DNA of 28,319 nt from an uncultured Porphyromonadaceae bacterium (GCA_900555715.1 USMC01000033.1:1-28319), one strand, 5' to 3'. Shown: positions 1 through 6,993, counted from the first letter of the stretch. Program-made: numbers and translations. Notes: generated by a model from the letters alone, not told the origin.

Positions 1-22
1 AAGAATCTGGACGGCTATCTTT

Positions 23-205
23 TTATGGCCTACACGCTATCGCGGACGGTTGTACAAGCATATTGGCGAGGTCTTTTTGTTTAAGACCCTTCTCTTCCAA
101 TATGCTATGAATCCTATCAACTATACGGAAAGACAGGTCAACACGCCGACAGACCTTGGGTGAAACTTTAGCCCGGCGAGCCTCTATGATGCTACTTCTT
201 TTCAT
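23..205 (-). pseudogene. truncated XRE-family antitoxin remnant
   Basis: This 60-residue reading frame starts like the helix-turn-helix antitoxins that Bacteroidales pair with a HigB-like toxin: a basic N-terminus, then a helix reading IVDRIHSILEEKGLKQKDLA, the first half of an XRE DNA-binding fold. After residue 50 the match is lost. The frame runs through a few unrelated residues to a stop where the family would continue through the recognition helix for roughly 40-50 more residues. The toxin remnant just upstream is also broken. I infer a dead antitoxin gene; an alternative is a still-made short peptide. The start ATG at 203-205 overlaps the end of the old toxin reading frame, as is usual for such pairs. 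Confidence 0.55.
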
Positions 206-337
206 CGCGAGTAAAATTTAGATTTCCTATAATCTCTTTATCTACAATATAGAGAGTTCTTCCTCGCCAAGATGAACGCTGTAAAAATTCACAGCGTCAT
301 GCTCCTCAATCAGTTCTATGGAATATTTCTGCGTCAT
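191..337 (-). pseudogene. decayed toxin gene of a type II toxin-antitoxin pair
   Basis: An ATG at 335-337 opens a 31-codon frame (MTQKYSIELIEEHD and onward to a stop at 242-244) resembling the N-terminus of Bacteroidales toxins encoded ahead of XRE antitoxins. In another frame, the bases just before the antitoxin ATG read VDKEIIGNLNFTRDEKK and stop inside the antitoxin start. That placement and ending suit the toxin C-terminus. The middle of a roughly 100-residue or longer toxin is therefore missing, and the two ends are out of frame. The family assignment rests on remembered resemblance of both ends and on position, so it is moderate. Confidence 0.45.
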
Positions 338-338
338 A

Positions 339-413
339 CTTAACTTAAAGATTAACTTCGCATAGTTAACAACTCTTTTCCAATACAACAAATAAATTCA
401 CTTTAAAGTTAAG
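339..413 (-). promoter_or_regulatory. possible promoter and operator of the decayed toxin-antitoxin pair
   Basis: Two imperfect inverted repeats, cttaacttaaag at 339-350 and ctttaaagttaag at 401-413, flank a weak Bacteroidetes promoter read leftwards: TTTG at 389-392, a 20-base spacer, and TAACTATG (one mismatch to TAnnTTTG) at 361-368. Repeats bracketing the promoter fit binding by an autoregulating antitoxin. No binding is shown. Confidence 0.3.
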
Positions 414-422
414 TTAAAAAAG

Positions 423-584
423 TTTTTCTTTAGAGAACGCTTAGAGGCAGAGCGGTCGTTTTGCGGCAACTATGTCTGGTGAGGTCTCTTTATGGGTACT
501 ATACCGATCCTGAATCCGATAGGATTAGATATGAAAAACCTCGGAACTGCCTGACAGTCCGAGGTTACAAATGGAGCTGGAGGG
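423..584. repeat. direct repeat copy A: tmRNA 3' tip, terminator and flank
   Basis: This 162-base segment matches 3047-3243 closely in the same orientation. It includes the last 13 bases of the tmRNA acceptor end (572-584), the tmRNA terminator hairpin (537-566) and about 115 bases beyond it. After base 584 the sequence no longer resembles tmRNA. Copy A lacks the 35-base internal duplication seen in copy B. Confidence 0.85.
534..566 (-). terminator. orphan copy of the tmRNA terminator hairpin
   Basis: The arms aacctcgga and tccgaggtt, extended by actg/cagt with one bulged base, form a strong hairpin. Five A's at 534-538 give a T-run on the minus strand. It duplicates the terminator beside the tmRNA gene and now lies downstream of the GH65 gene, where it could still stop leftward transcription. 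Confidence 0.6.
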
Positions 585-588
585 ACAG

Positions 589-614
589 TCGGGCGCACCT
601 ACAAGCGCGCCCGA
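589..614 (-). terminator. GC-rich hairpin after the GH65 gene
   Basis: Perfect 8-base arms (tcgggcgc and gcgcccga) around a 10-base loop lie about 30 bases past the GH65 stop. There is no T-run directly after the stem, so termination here may depend on the copied tmRNA terminator a little further on. Confidence 0.4.
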
Positions 615-645
615 TTCTGTATATGCCATGACAGATGCATGTCGG

Positions 646-2676
646 TCATCTTATCACATACGTTTTCTTATCCGGTCCGACACCCTTGATTGTAAGTGAT
701 TTCCACTCCTTCGGCAGAGAAGTGTAAGCCTGTTCGATACCGTTGTCGGTAAATCTCAGCCCCGCAAATCCGCAGAGCACCACCTGTATCAGACCGCCAG
801 CACCGGTGCAGAAATAAGGATTGTTTGAGTTGGCGGACTCAGAAAGCACACCGAACGGAGGTCGCTTGTTGGGCATAAATGCCTTGTGGAAAAACTCATA
901 AGCCTTGTCAGTATCTCCAACCTGGCTATATAGCACAGCAAGTATCGAGTTACCCATGGCTGGACCATTGCCGTCGATCTTCTTCGCATAATACTCCACA
1001 TCGGCAAGTATCCTGTCGCGGTCGGTCACAATCTCCAGCGGATAGGCAAGCAGATTCACATCGGCCTGCTTTACTATTTCTCCGGCATACCTCGAGTGTT
1101 CCATTGTCGTCCCGTCAGGCATGTGATGAAACTTGATGCCGTCGGCTATCTTCTCCCAGGCAGGATCAGGAGTCGCCCCGATAGTATTGGCGGCTTTAAC
1201 CGCATACTCCAGCGCACGCTTAGCCGCACCGTTGGTAAATGCGTTGTCATCTATGTTCGCAGCATACTCGTTGGCTCCGACAACATTCTTTATCGAGTAC
1301 GATCCGTCGGCATTGAGCGTTGCGCGCGACTTCCAGAAATCGGCCACGTTTTTCATCACCTCGTAGCCCTCCGACCGCAGCCAGTCGATATCACGGGTCA
1401 CACGATAGTAGTTCCAGAACGCGATAGCGATATCGGCTGTTATATGATGCTCAAACGTTCCCGTCAGACACCATGTCGGCGTAGCCTCCTCACCCGAGCG
1501 ATCCGACTCCCAGGGATACATCGCGCCACAGAATCCGTAATGCCTCGCACGGCGACAAGCCTGCGGCAGACGGTCGGTGCGGTAGTCGACACACGACCTC
1601 GCCATATCCTGATTGAGCATGAGCAGAGGCGGATACATCCACATCTCAGTATCCCAGAATACATGACCGTTATAGCCCGACACCGTCGACAGCCCCATCG
1701 GTGCGATGCTGTTACGCGTTCCTTCGCCACCGAAGCTATAGAGATGGTACAGTGCCAGTCGCACGTCACGCTGCGACTCGTCATCGCCCTCGATGATGAT
1801 GTCACTTTCCCAAAGTCTTTCCCATTCCTTCTTGTGCCCGTCGACAAGTGCGTCAAGATCCGACCTCAGAGCATACATCGCCATGCGTTCAACATCGGCA
1901 TCAAGGTGAGGGAACTCCACTGAATTGGCCACTGCACCCATCAGTGAGAACTCAAAAATCTCCCCTTTCTTCACCTGCGCGGTGAACTTCATTATCGGGT
2001 AGCCGTCTGCAATATCTTCACTCACAATCTCAGGATGTTCTTCCGATGGAAACAGGAACGCGGTAGCCGATGCCACCTCGATACTTCCGTCATAGCTTGT
2101 CGCCATCGCCGTCATTGCGGGCATAAGGTGATTTCCGTCGCGGTGATTCTTGAATTTAGCGCTGCAGTCCACATACTCCGCTGCAAACGAAGTCTGGTTC
2201 TTAACATCAAGAGTCACGTCGCGTTCTGCCTTAACTTTCACCCTGACAAGCCCCATATAAGGCAGATTTCTCATTGCCATTACCTCGTATGAGATCTCGG
2301 CTCCGTCGGCGTCAAAAGTTGTAGTCATCTTAGCTTCCTTCATGTCGAGCACCTGACGTTTATGACAGATAGTGCTGTCGGTCACGGCTCTACCGTCGAT
2401 ATCAATATCGAGATTGAGAAAATGCGGACCGCGTGCGATACGGCTCACATCTCCGGGACGACGCGACATATACACATTGTTCAGCACTATATCGTCGACT
2501 TTCAGCAGTTTGTCCGACGTCACGATCCCGATTGTCCCATTGGCGAGAGTCACGCCGTTGTAATTGTTGAAATCCTCGGCCACAATACGCCAATCGTCCG
2601 GCTTGTCAACCGAAGCCCACCCCGTTACAGCAGGAAGCAACATGACAGTCGCTACTATGAGATTCTTTATATACAT
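646..2676 (-). CDS. exported GH65 family glycoside hydrolase
   Basis: A 676-residue secreted enzyme of glycoside hydrolase family 65, which acts on alpha-glucosides. A signal peptide covers about residues 1-21 and ends at TGWAS. A beta-rich N-terminal domain follows, then an (alpha/alpha)6 barrel from about residue 300. Barrel motifs include FWDTEMW (340-346), YPWES, GANEY (467-471, Glu470 as probable acid) and KQAD (536-539). A second glutamate in LSESANSNN (Glu613) precedes TGAGG. That fits family members that hydrolyse, such as kojibiose hydrolase and the collagen glucosylgalactosyl-hydroxylysine glucosidase, rather than phosphorylases, which have a phosphate-binding loop there. A substrate such as an alpha-1,2-glucoside is inference. 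An in-frame start 27 codons upstream was rejected because the signal peptide begins at 2676. It has no polysaccharide-utilisation neighbours and sits between two copies of the tmRNA flank. Confidence 0.85.
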   Translation of the reverse strand: MYIKNLIVATVMLLPAVTGWASVDKPDDWRIVAEDFNNYNGVTLANGTIGIVTSDKLLKVDDIVLNNVYMSRRPGDVSRIARGPHFLNLDIDIDGRAVTDSTICHKRQVLDMKEAKMTTTFDADGAEISYEVMAMRNLPYMGLVRVKVKAERDVTLDVKNQTSFAAEYVDCSAKFKNHRDGNHLMPAMTAMATSYDGSIEVASATAFLFPSEEHPEIVSEDIADGYPIMKFTAQVKKGEIFEFSLMGAVANSVEFPHLDADVERMAMYALRSDLDALVDGHKKEWERLWESDIIIEGDDESQRDVRLALYHLYSFGGEGTRNSIAPMGLSTVSGYNGHVFWDTEMWMYPPLLMLNQDMARSCVDYRTDRLPQACRRARHYGFCGAMYPWESDRSGEEATPTWCLTGTFEHHITADIAIAFWNYYRVTRDIDWLRSEGYEVMKNVADFWKSRATLNADGSYSIKNVVGANEYAANIDDNAFTNGAAKRALEYAVKAANTIGATPDPAWEKIADGIKFHHMPDGTTMEHSRYAGEIVKQADVNLLAYPLEIVTDRDRILADVEYYAKKIDGNGPAMGNSILAVLYSQVGDTDKAYEFFHKAFMPNKRPPFGVLSESANSNNPYFCTGAGGLIQVVLCGFAGLRFTDNGIEQAYTSLPKEWKSLTIKGVGPDKKTYVIR

Positions 2677-2756
2677 TGTGTGATAGTTGAAGTGATTTAA
2701 ACTTATTAAAGTGATTTCGATGAAATTAAATAACTGAAAAATACGGCAATTAGCCA

Positions 2757-2794
2757 CAAAAGTATTAAACTAATAGTGCTGAATTACAAACAAA
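2757..2794 (-). promoter_or_regulatory. Bacteroidetes-type promoter for the GH65 gene
   Basis: Read leftwards, TACTTTTG at 2757-2764 matches TAnnTTTG, with TTTG at 2787-2790 (22-base spacer) and again at 2791-2794. It lies about 80 bases before the chosen start. This supports the start at 2676, since the longer frame would begin inside the promoter. Confidence 0.5.
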
Positions 2795-3046
2795 TACTCT
2801 TATCGCTATGCTCACCGAAGACAAAATTACATAAATATTCGTAATGGAAGATGAATTCAGCAAAGTTTTTGAAGCCATGCTCCGTAGCAGAGGATGCTTT
2901 AAGCTGCATCTGAATTGCAATGACAGGGATGAATTTTTATGTAATTATGTATGCTGAAAATAAAAATTTGTTTGCAGCCATCTGAACTACAAGCAATTAC
3001 AAATATTTAGTAGAGTTGGAGGTAATAGTTCCCGACACTCCATATT
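2795..3046. other. AT-rich spacer with no gene found
   Basis: Between the GH65 promoter and repeat copy B I see no plausible reading frame, RNA gene or strong hairpin on either strand. The stretch is AT-rich and carries several stops in all frames. Confidence 0.5.
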
Positions 3047-3243
3047 TTTTTCTTTAGAGAACGATTAGAAGCAGAGCGGTCGTGTTTGCGGCAACTATGT
3101 CTGGTGAGGTCTTTTTTTGGTCTTATACCGGTCCTGAATCGAAAGGATTAGACACGAAAAAACCGGTTCTGAATCCGATAGGATTAGATATGAAAAACCT
3201 CGGAACTGCCTGATAGTCCGAGGTTACAAGTGGAGCTGGAGGG
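3047..3243. repeat. direct repeat copy B: beside the intact tmRNA gene
   Basis: This 197-base copy pairs with 423-584. It includes the tmRNA 3' tip (3231-3243), terminator and flank. The extra length comes mainly from a 35-base unit repeated in tandem, at 3128-3162 and 3163-3197, with several differences between the two units. Copy A has one such unit. Confidence 0.85.
3193..3225 (-). terminator. tmRNA terminator
   Basis: Arms aacctcgga and tccgaggtt form a hairpin just past the tmRNA 3' end, followed on the minus strand by TTTTT (3193-3197). It is placed exactly where an intrinsic terminator for ssrA would be expected. Confidence 0.75.
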
Positions 3244-3626
3244 GGTTGAACCCTCGTCCAAACGCGGAATTAATGAGCTTTCTACGTGCGTAGTCTCAGC
3301 TTGGTTTTCGAGCGGGGGCAGGTCTGAGACTGCCAACCACCGCCTTATCCCTTAAATTTCGGAGGCGCAGCAGGGCATACGCTTCCTATCTCCGATTTAC
3401 CAGCACCGCCTGATCGACGAGCCTCGGAAAAAGGGCTGTCGGGCGATGTCTTGTCGCTGCAACTGTTGCGGCGATTAAGCCTTATCTACTGTACTTCGAT
3501 TAGGCAGCAAGAGCGTAGTTATTTTCGCCATTTAAACTGTCTGAAGCCTGATATTATAGAGCATAGACCTCAAAGCTCTGCACGCTTACCCACCACTTCT
3601 ACACGCTGTCAAAACCGGTCAGCCCC
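3231..3626 (-). ncRNA. ssrA: transfer-messenger RNA (tmRNA)
   Basis: This one-piece tmRNA of about 396 bases rescues stalled ribosomes and tags unfinished proteins for destruction. The 5' end reads GGGGCUGACCGGUUUUGACAG, the standard tmRNA opening. The 3' end gives the T-arm GGUUCAA and the acceptor strand CAGCUCC followed by A, pairing with the 5' GGGGCUG. The CCA tail is not encoded. The internal reading frame on the minus strand at 3529-3500 encodes GENNYALAA followed by a stop, the usual Bacteroidetes tag. A hydrophobic LAA end is the type recognised by Clp-family proteases. The 5' end is inferred from homology; the primary transcript probably starts nearer 3653 and is trimmed by RNase P. 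Confidence 0.95.
3500..3529 (-). other. tmRNA tag peptide reading frame
   Basis: The resume codon GGC at 3527-3529 opens nine codons for GENNYALAA, followed by TAA at 3500-3502. With the alanine carried by the tmRNA itself, the tag added to proteins would be A-GENNYALAA. Confidence 0.9.
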
Positions 3627-3659
3627 GATTATATGTGCTTCCCTGATGGAAAGGGATTG

Positions 3660-3667
3660 CAAAAATA
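3660..3667 (-). promoter_or_regulatory. tmRNA promoter -7 element
   Basis: Read leftwards, TATTTTTG matches TAnnTTTG and lies about 34 bases before the mature tmRNA 5' end, leaving a short leader for RNase P removal. No good TTTG lies at the -33 position. Confidence 0.45.
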
Positions 3668-3720
3668 ACACAATCTATCGTAATTTGGTTGGATTTCCGT
3701 GGTATTTAACATTAATTAAA

Positions 3721-3751
3721 TTAGCTGATTTCTCCTTTTTTCTTAATTTTG
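3721..3751 (+). promoter_or_regulatory. promoter of the iron-sulfur redox operon
   Basis: TAATTTTG at 3744-3751 matches TAnnTTTG. The upstream element is weak, TTAG at 3721-3724 with a 19-base spacer. Transcription would start near 3758, ahead of the small reading frame at 3784 and about 100 bases before the ferredoxin gene. Confidence 0.45.
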
Positions 3752-3783
3752 ACGCCAAAATATCAAACATATCATTTTTTCTC

Positions 3784-3846
3784 ATGTCGAATATCCTCAA
3801 ATATCTGTGGGGGCTTGTGCTTCTGATTCTAATACTTTTAGCTTAA
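3784..3846 (+). CDS. possible 20-residue membrane peptide
   Basis: An ATG-to-TAA frame encodes 20 residues: a short polar start (MSNILKYLW) followed by an almost uninterrupted run of Leu, Ile and Val. It fits one membrane helix. It lies between the predicted promoter and the ferredoxin gene, ending 10 bases before that gene's ATG. It could be a small subunit of the redox complex, a translated leader, or chance in AT-rich DNA. I do not recognise a family, and there is no ribosome-binding site to help decide. Confidence 0.3.
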   Translation: MSNILKYLWGLVLLILILLA

Positions 3847-3856
3847 ACACATCCTT

Positions 3857-5374
3857 ATGCTACGAATAATCAGGATTATAATTGCCATTGTCTCTTTTAT
3901 GGCAATGACTGTTCTTTTTGTTGATTTTACCGGGTCTGCCGCGGCATGGCTGTCATTTCTTCCCAAAGTACAGCTCGTACCGGCTATCATTGCGCTCAAT
4001 TTTGTGGCGATTGCCGTTGTGCTGTGTCTCACGCTGCTGTTCGGACGACTATATTGCAGCGTGCTGTGTCCGCTGGGTATTTTTCAGGATATCGTAGGGC
4101 GTATAAAATTATGGCTCAGCCCTAAGAAAAAGCGCCGCATCGGGCTTTTCCATACTACCGCTGAACTCTCCACCCTGCGCTATCTGTTTTTCGGGCTGTT
4201 CGCCGTCCTGTTCATCCTCGGTCTGACAGGCGTTCTTGCGATGTCCTACGCCGGGTTCCTCGACCCGTACAGCATTTTCGGACGCTTTGCAGGTCAGACG
4301 CTGTCGCCGGCATGGCGCGCCGCCGCTGTACCGCTCGGCAACGCTGCCGCCGACCATGGTATATGGCTTTTCTCGGGCTATCCTGCCCCCTCGGCATTCT
4401 CGTGGGTTCTCGCCTCTGTCGCCACGGCTCAGCTTGTCATTGTTGGTGCTCTCGCATGGTGGCGCGGACGCATATATTGCAACACAGTATGCCCCGTCGG
4501 CACAGCGCTGGGCTATGTCTCGAAATATTCGCTCTTCAAGGTGACTATCAACATGGACAAGTGCATCACATGCGGCAAGTGCGCCAGGAAATGTAAATCG
4601 GGCTGCATCGACAGCAAGAACCATTCCATCGACCATTCTCGCTGCGTAGCGTGCATGGACTGTCTGGACGCCTGCAGCGAGGGAGCACTTTCGTTCCGTA
4701 TCTCGCGTCCGTCGCATCACGGCGCCAGGACTACCGACGCCGGTCGGCGTGCCTTCCTTGCCACGGCAGGTATCGTAGGTGGCACCCTTGCCGCTGAGGC
4801 CGCCGATAAACTATCGGACGGCGGCTTCGCACCTGTAAAGAAGAAAAAAGCATATACCGACTGTGTTCATCCCGTCCCTGCCGGAGCGGCAAGCATCAGG
4901 CATTTCGCATCAAGCTGCACAGCGTGCCAGCTGTGCGTGAGCGAATGTCCGTCCGGTATCCTGCGCCCGTCGCTTGAGCCAGGCAGTTTCATGCAGCCGA
5001 GGATGATATTCACCGAGGGCTATTGTCTGCCCGAATGCACGCGCTGCGCCGATATCTGTCCTGCCGGAGCCATCCGCCCGATCGACACCGCGACAAAGAG
5101 CGTCACGCAAATAGGCACCGCAACCGTCAATCCCGACCTGTGCATATCCGCCGCCTACGGTCAGCACTGCGGCAACTGCGCCCGCAACTGCCCCACCGGC
5201 GCCATAACAATGGTCGACGGCGAAGGCGGCAACCAGCGTCCGGCCGTCAACGCAGAACTCTGCATAGGATGCGGCAAATGCGAATATGTATGTCCCGTCG
5301 GCACCGCCGGACAGCTCAGCAGCGACGTCGCCGCTATTCACGTAATTGGCAACGAAGTACATATACAGAAATGA
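3857..5374 (+). CDS. membrane polyferredoxin, NapH-like fused to NapG-like
   Basis: A 505-residue electron-transfer protein. The N-terminal half resembles NapH/NosR-type membrane ferredoxins. It has several membrane helices (about 5-25, 38-62, 108-130 and 182-202), the paired cysteine motifs CSVLCP (67-72) and CNTVCP (208-213), and two 4Fe-4S motifs at 236-250 and 263-273. A twin-arginine-like stretch (RRAFLATAG, 297-305) introduces a second half resembling NapG, with four more cysteine clusters near 354-364, 390-401, 429-445 and 469-479. Its role is probably to pass electrons between the quinone pool or a cytoplasmic donor and a partner enzyme. The next gene overlaps its stop by four bases (ATGA) and is itself a ferredoxin-containing enzyme, so the two probably work together. 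No nitrate reductase gene is nearby, so a role in nitrate respiration is not supported. The start at 3857 matches the usual family N-terminus. Confidence 0.85.
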   Translation: MLRIIRIIIAIVSFMAMTVLFVDFTGSAAAWLSFLPKVQLVPAIIALNFVAIAVVLCLTLLFGRLYCSVLCPLGIFQDIVGRIKLWLSPKKKRRIGLFHTTAELSTLRYLFFGLFAVLFILGLTGVLAMSYAGFLDPYSIFGRFAGQTLSPAWRAAAVPLGNAAADHGIWLFSGYPAPSAFSWVLASVATAQLVIVGALAWWRGRIYCNTVCPVGTALGYVSKYSLFKVTINMDKCITCGKCARKCKSGCIDSKNHSIDHSRCVACMDCLDACSEGALSFRISRPSHHGARTTDAGRRAFLATAGIVGGTLAAEAADKLSDGGFAPVKKKKAYTDCVHPVPAGAASIRHFASSCTACQLCVSECPSGILRPSLEPGSFMQPRMIFTEGYCLPECTRCADICPAGAIRPIDTATKSVTQIGTATVNPDLCISAAYGQHCGNCARNCPTGAITMVDGEGGNQRPAVNAELCIGCGKCEYVCPVGTAGQLSSDVAAIHVIGNEVHIQK

Positions 5375-6762
5375 AAGAACAAGATATATCCCGCAGGCGT
5401 TTTCTGCGCAACATGGGCATCTTCTCCGGTGCAGCCGCTGCCGGCGCGCTGGCGACGATGTGCACACGCGCCGAAGACACATCCGCGCCAAGTGCTGCAG
5501 AAGGCGGCATGACTCTCCGCACGAACCACAATACGGGCGACGAAGTGAGCCTCCTCGGTTTCGGATGTATGCGCTTCCCGACAAAAGGCTCTACCAACGG
5601 CGGTGACGACCCGACTCTCGACCAGGATGCCATAAACGAGCTAATCGCCACGGCACACGAAAACGGAGTGAACTACTACGATACGTCGCCGGCATACTGC
5701 CGCGGACAGTCGGAGGCCGCCACGGGCGAGGCGCTCAGCCGCTTCCCGCGCGATTCGTATTTCATAGCCACAAAGATGTCGAACTTCGCGCCCCAGACAT
5801 GGTCGTTCGAGGAGTCGAAGAATATTTTCGAGAACTCTCTGCGCAATCTGCGCACCGACTATATCGACTATTATCTGCTTCACGCCATAGGCATGGGCGG
5901 CATGGAGGCTTTCAACCAACGCTTTGTCGACAACGGCATTCTGCCGTGGCTCATAGAGCAGAAAAAACTCGGACGTATCCGCAACCTTGGCTTTTCCTTC
6001 CACGGTCCGCGCGATGCATTCGATGATTTCTTAGCTATGATGGACCGCGGAGAAGTGCACTGGGACTTCGTGCAGATCCAGCTCAACTATATCGACTGGG
6101 CTAACGTCGAAGAGCAGCAGGGACGCAATGTCAACGCCGACTATCTCTATGCCGAACTGCACAAGCGCAACATTCCCGCAATCATCATGGAGCCGCTTCT
6201 GGGCGGACGCCTTGCCGACGTGCCCAAACCCGTCGCCGACAAGATGAAGAGCCGTCGTCCCGACGACAGCATACCTTCATGGGCTTTCCGCTTTGCCGGC
6301 AGCCCGGAAGGCATCCTCACCGTTCTCAGCGGCATGACATATATGGAGCATCTGCGCGACAATCTGCACACATTCTCACCTCTCGCCCCTCTCAACGACG
6401 ACGAACTTGCATTCCTCGCAAGCGCCGCCCTTGAGATTCTCCGGAACAATCCCATCCCGTGCAACTATTGCAACTACTGCATGCCCTGCCCCTACGGTAT
6501 CGACATTCCCGGAATATTCAAGCACTACAATACCTGCGTCAGCGAAGGAAATGTGCCCCGCGCGACCACCGATCCCAACTACGAACGCGAGCGGCGCGCC
6601 TTCCTTTACGGCTACGACCGTTCTGTGCCGCGTCTGCGCCAGGCGACGCGCTGCATAACATGCGGTTCATGCCTTCCGCACTGTCCTCAGGCGATCGACA
6701 TCCCCGAGCGTCTGCACGAAATTCAGGCTTACGCCGAATCGCTCCGTCAGAACAAGCTCTGA
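5371..6762 (+). CDS. Tat-exported aldo/keto reductase with 4Fe-4S domain
   Basis: A 463-residue oxidoreductase. The N-terminus carries a twin-arginine signal (SRRRFLRNMG, then an alanine-rich stretch to about residue 31). Residues about 50-345 form an aldo/keto reductase barrel with the usual tetrad in view: Asp104 and Tyr109 in NYYDTSPAY, Lys135 in IATKMSN, and His171 in YYLLHAIG. A C-terminal ferredoxin-like domain holds cysteines at 364-373 (CNYCNYCMPC) and 428-438 (CITCGSCLPHC). The reductase probably reduces a carbonyl substrate with electrons from its own clusters and the membrane ferredoxin encoded just before it. An envelope location is inferred from the Tat signal; the substrate is unknown. 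Its ATG overlaps the upstream stop. A longer in-frame opening reaches back to 5023 but lies inside the ferredoxin gene and is rejected. Confidence 0.88.
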   Translation: MKEQDISRRRFLRNMGIFSGAAAAGALATMCTRAEDTSAPSAAEGGMTLRTNHNTGDEVSLLGFGCMRFPTKGSTNGGDDPTLDQDAINELIATAHENGVNYYDTSPAYCRGQSEAATGEALSRFPRDSYFIATKMSNFAPQTWSFEESKNIFENSLRNLRTDYIDYYLLHAIGMGGMEAFNQRFVDNGILPWLIEQKKLGRIRNLGFSFHGPRDAFDDFLAMMDRGEVHWDFVQIQLNYIDWANVEEQQGRNVNADYLYAELHKRNIPAIIMEPLLGGRLADVPKPVADKMKSRRPDDSIPSWAFRFAGSPEGILTVLSGMTYMEHLRDNLHTFSPLAPLNDDELAFLASAALEILRNNPIPCNYCNYCMPCPYGIDIPGIFKHYNTCVSEGNVPRATTDPNYERERRAFLYGYDRSVPRLRQATRCITCGSCLPHCPQAIDIPERLHEIQAYAESLRQNKL

Positions 6763-6811
6763 CATATTTCTGTTTAATTTTGTTAATTTTGACAGATTTA
6801 TTGCGGTATAC

Positions 6812-6843
6812 TTGAAATTTTTAAAAAACTTTGATTAAATTTG
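6812..6843 (+). promoter_or_regulatory. promoter for a possible small RNA
   Basis: TTG at 6812-6814, a 21-base spacer and TAAATTTG at 6836-6843 fit the Bacteroidetes promoter. No protein start follows closely; the next strong signal is a terminator at 6960-6993. Confidence 0.5.
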
Positions 6844-6849
6844 CCATCG

Positions 6850-6993
6850 CAATAAACAGAGAGAACGATTAGATATTCAAAGCACAATCACGAAACAACT
6901 GCAATAGCAAATTGTAGAAAGAACATCCCAAGTTATTAATAAGTGAATCATAGGTTAGGATGCAATTGCCTGAGACAGGTAGTTGCATTTTTT
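6850..6993 (+). ncRNA. possible small RNA of about 145 bases
   Basis: A good promoter match is followed about 145 bases later by a strong intrinsic terminator, with no convincing reading frame between. The segment ccatcgcaat to the terminator is AT-rich; catcc near 6925 and ggatg at 6958-6962 could also pair. I do not recognise it as 6S RNA, SRP RNA or RNase P RNA. The alternatives are an untranslated leader of the wrecked RhuM gene that follows, or a relic. Ends are estimated from the promoter and terminator only. Confidence 0.4.
6960..6993 (+). terminator. strong intrinsic terminator
   Basis: Arms atgcaa and ttgcat enclose an inner cctg/cagg pair around aga. Six T's follow at 6988-6993. 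This has the classic form of a factor-independent terminator on the plus strand. Confidence 0.65.

Noticed and set aside
3451..3846. 131-codon frame upstream of the ferredoxin gene
   Set aside because: Most of it is antisense to the tmRNA gene, with poor composition. Only its last 20 codons, from ATG 3784, are kept as a possible peptide.
4737..4790. twin-arginine-like motif inside the ferredoxin taken as a separate NapG gene start
   Set aside because: The reading frame is continuous from 3857 to 5374 with no stop or start there, so a fused protein is the simpler reading.
5023..5370. long N-terminal extension of the aldo/keto reductase
   Set aside because: It lies inside the ferredoxin gene, is arginine-rich in the way antisense or shifted frames are, and the Tat signal begins at 5371.
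6856..6873. agagaacgattaga shared with 3056-3069
   Set aside because: A 14-base match in an AT-rich stretch of a 28 kb window can arise by chance, and the flanks do not align.
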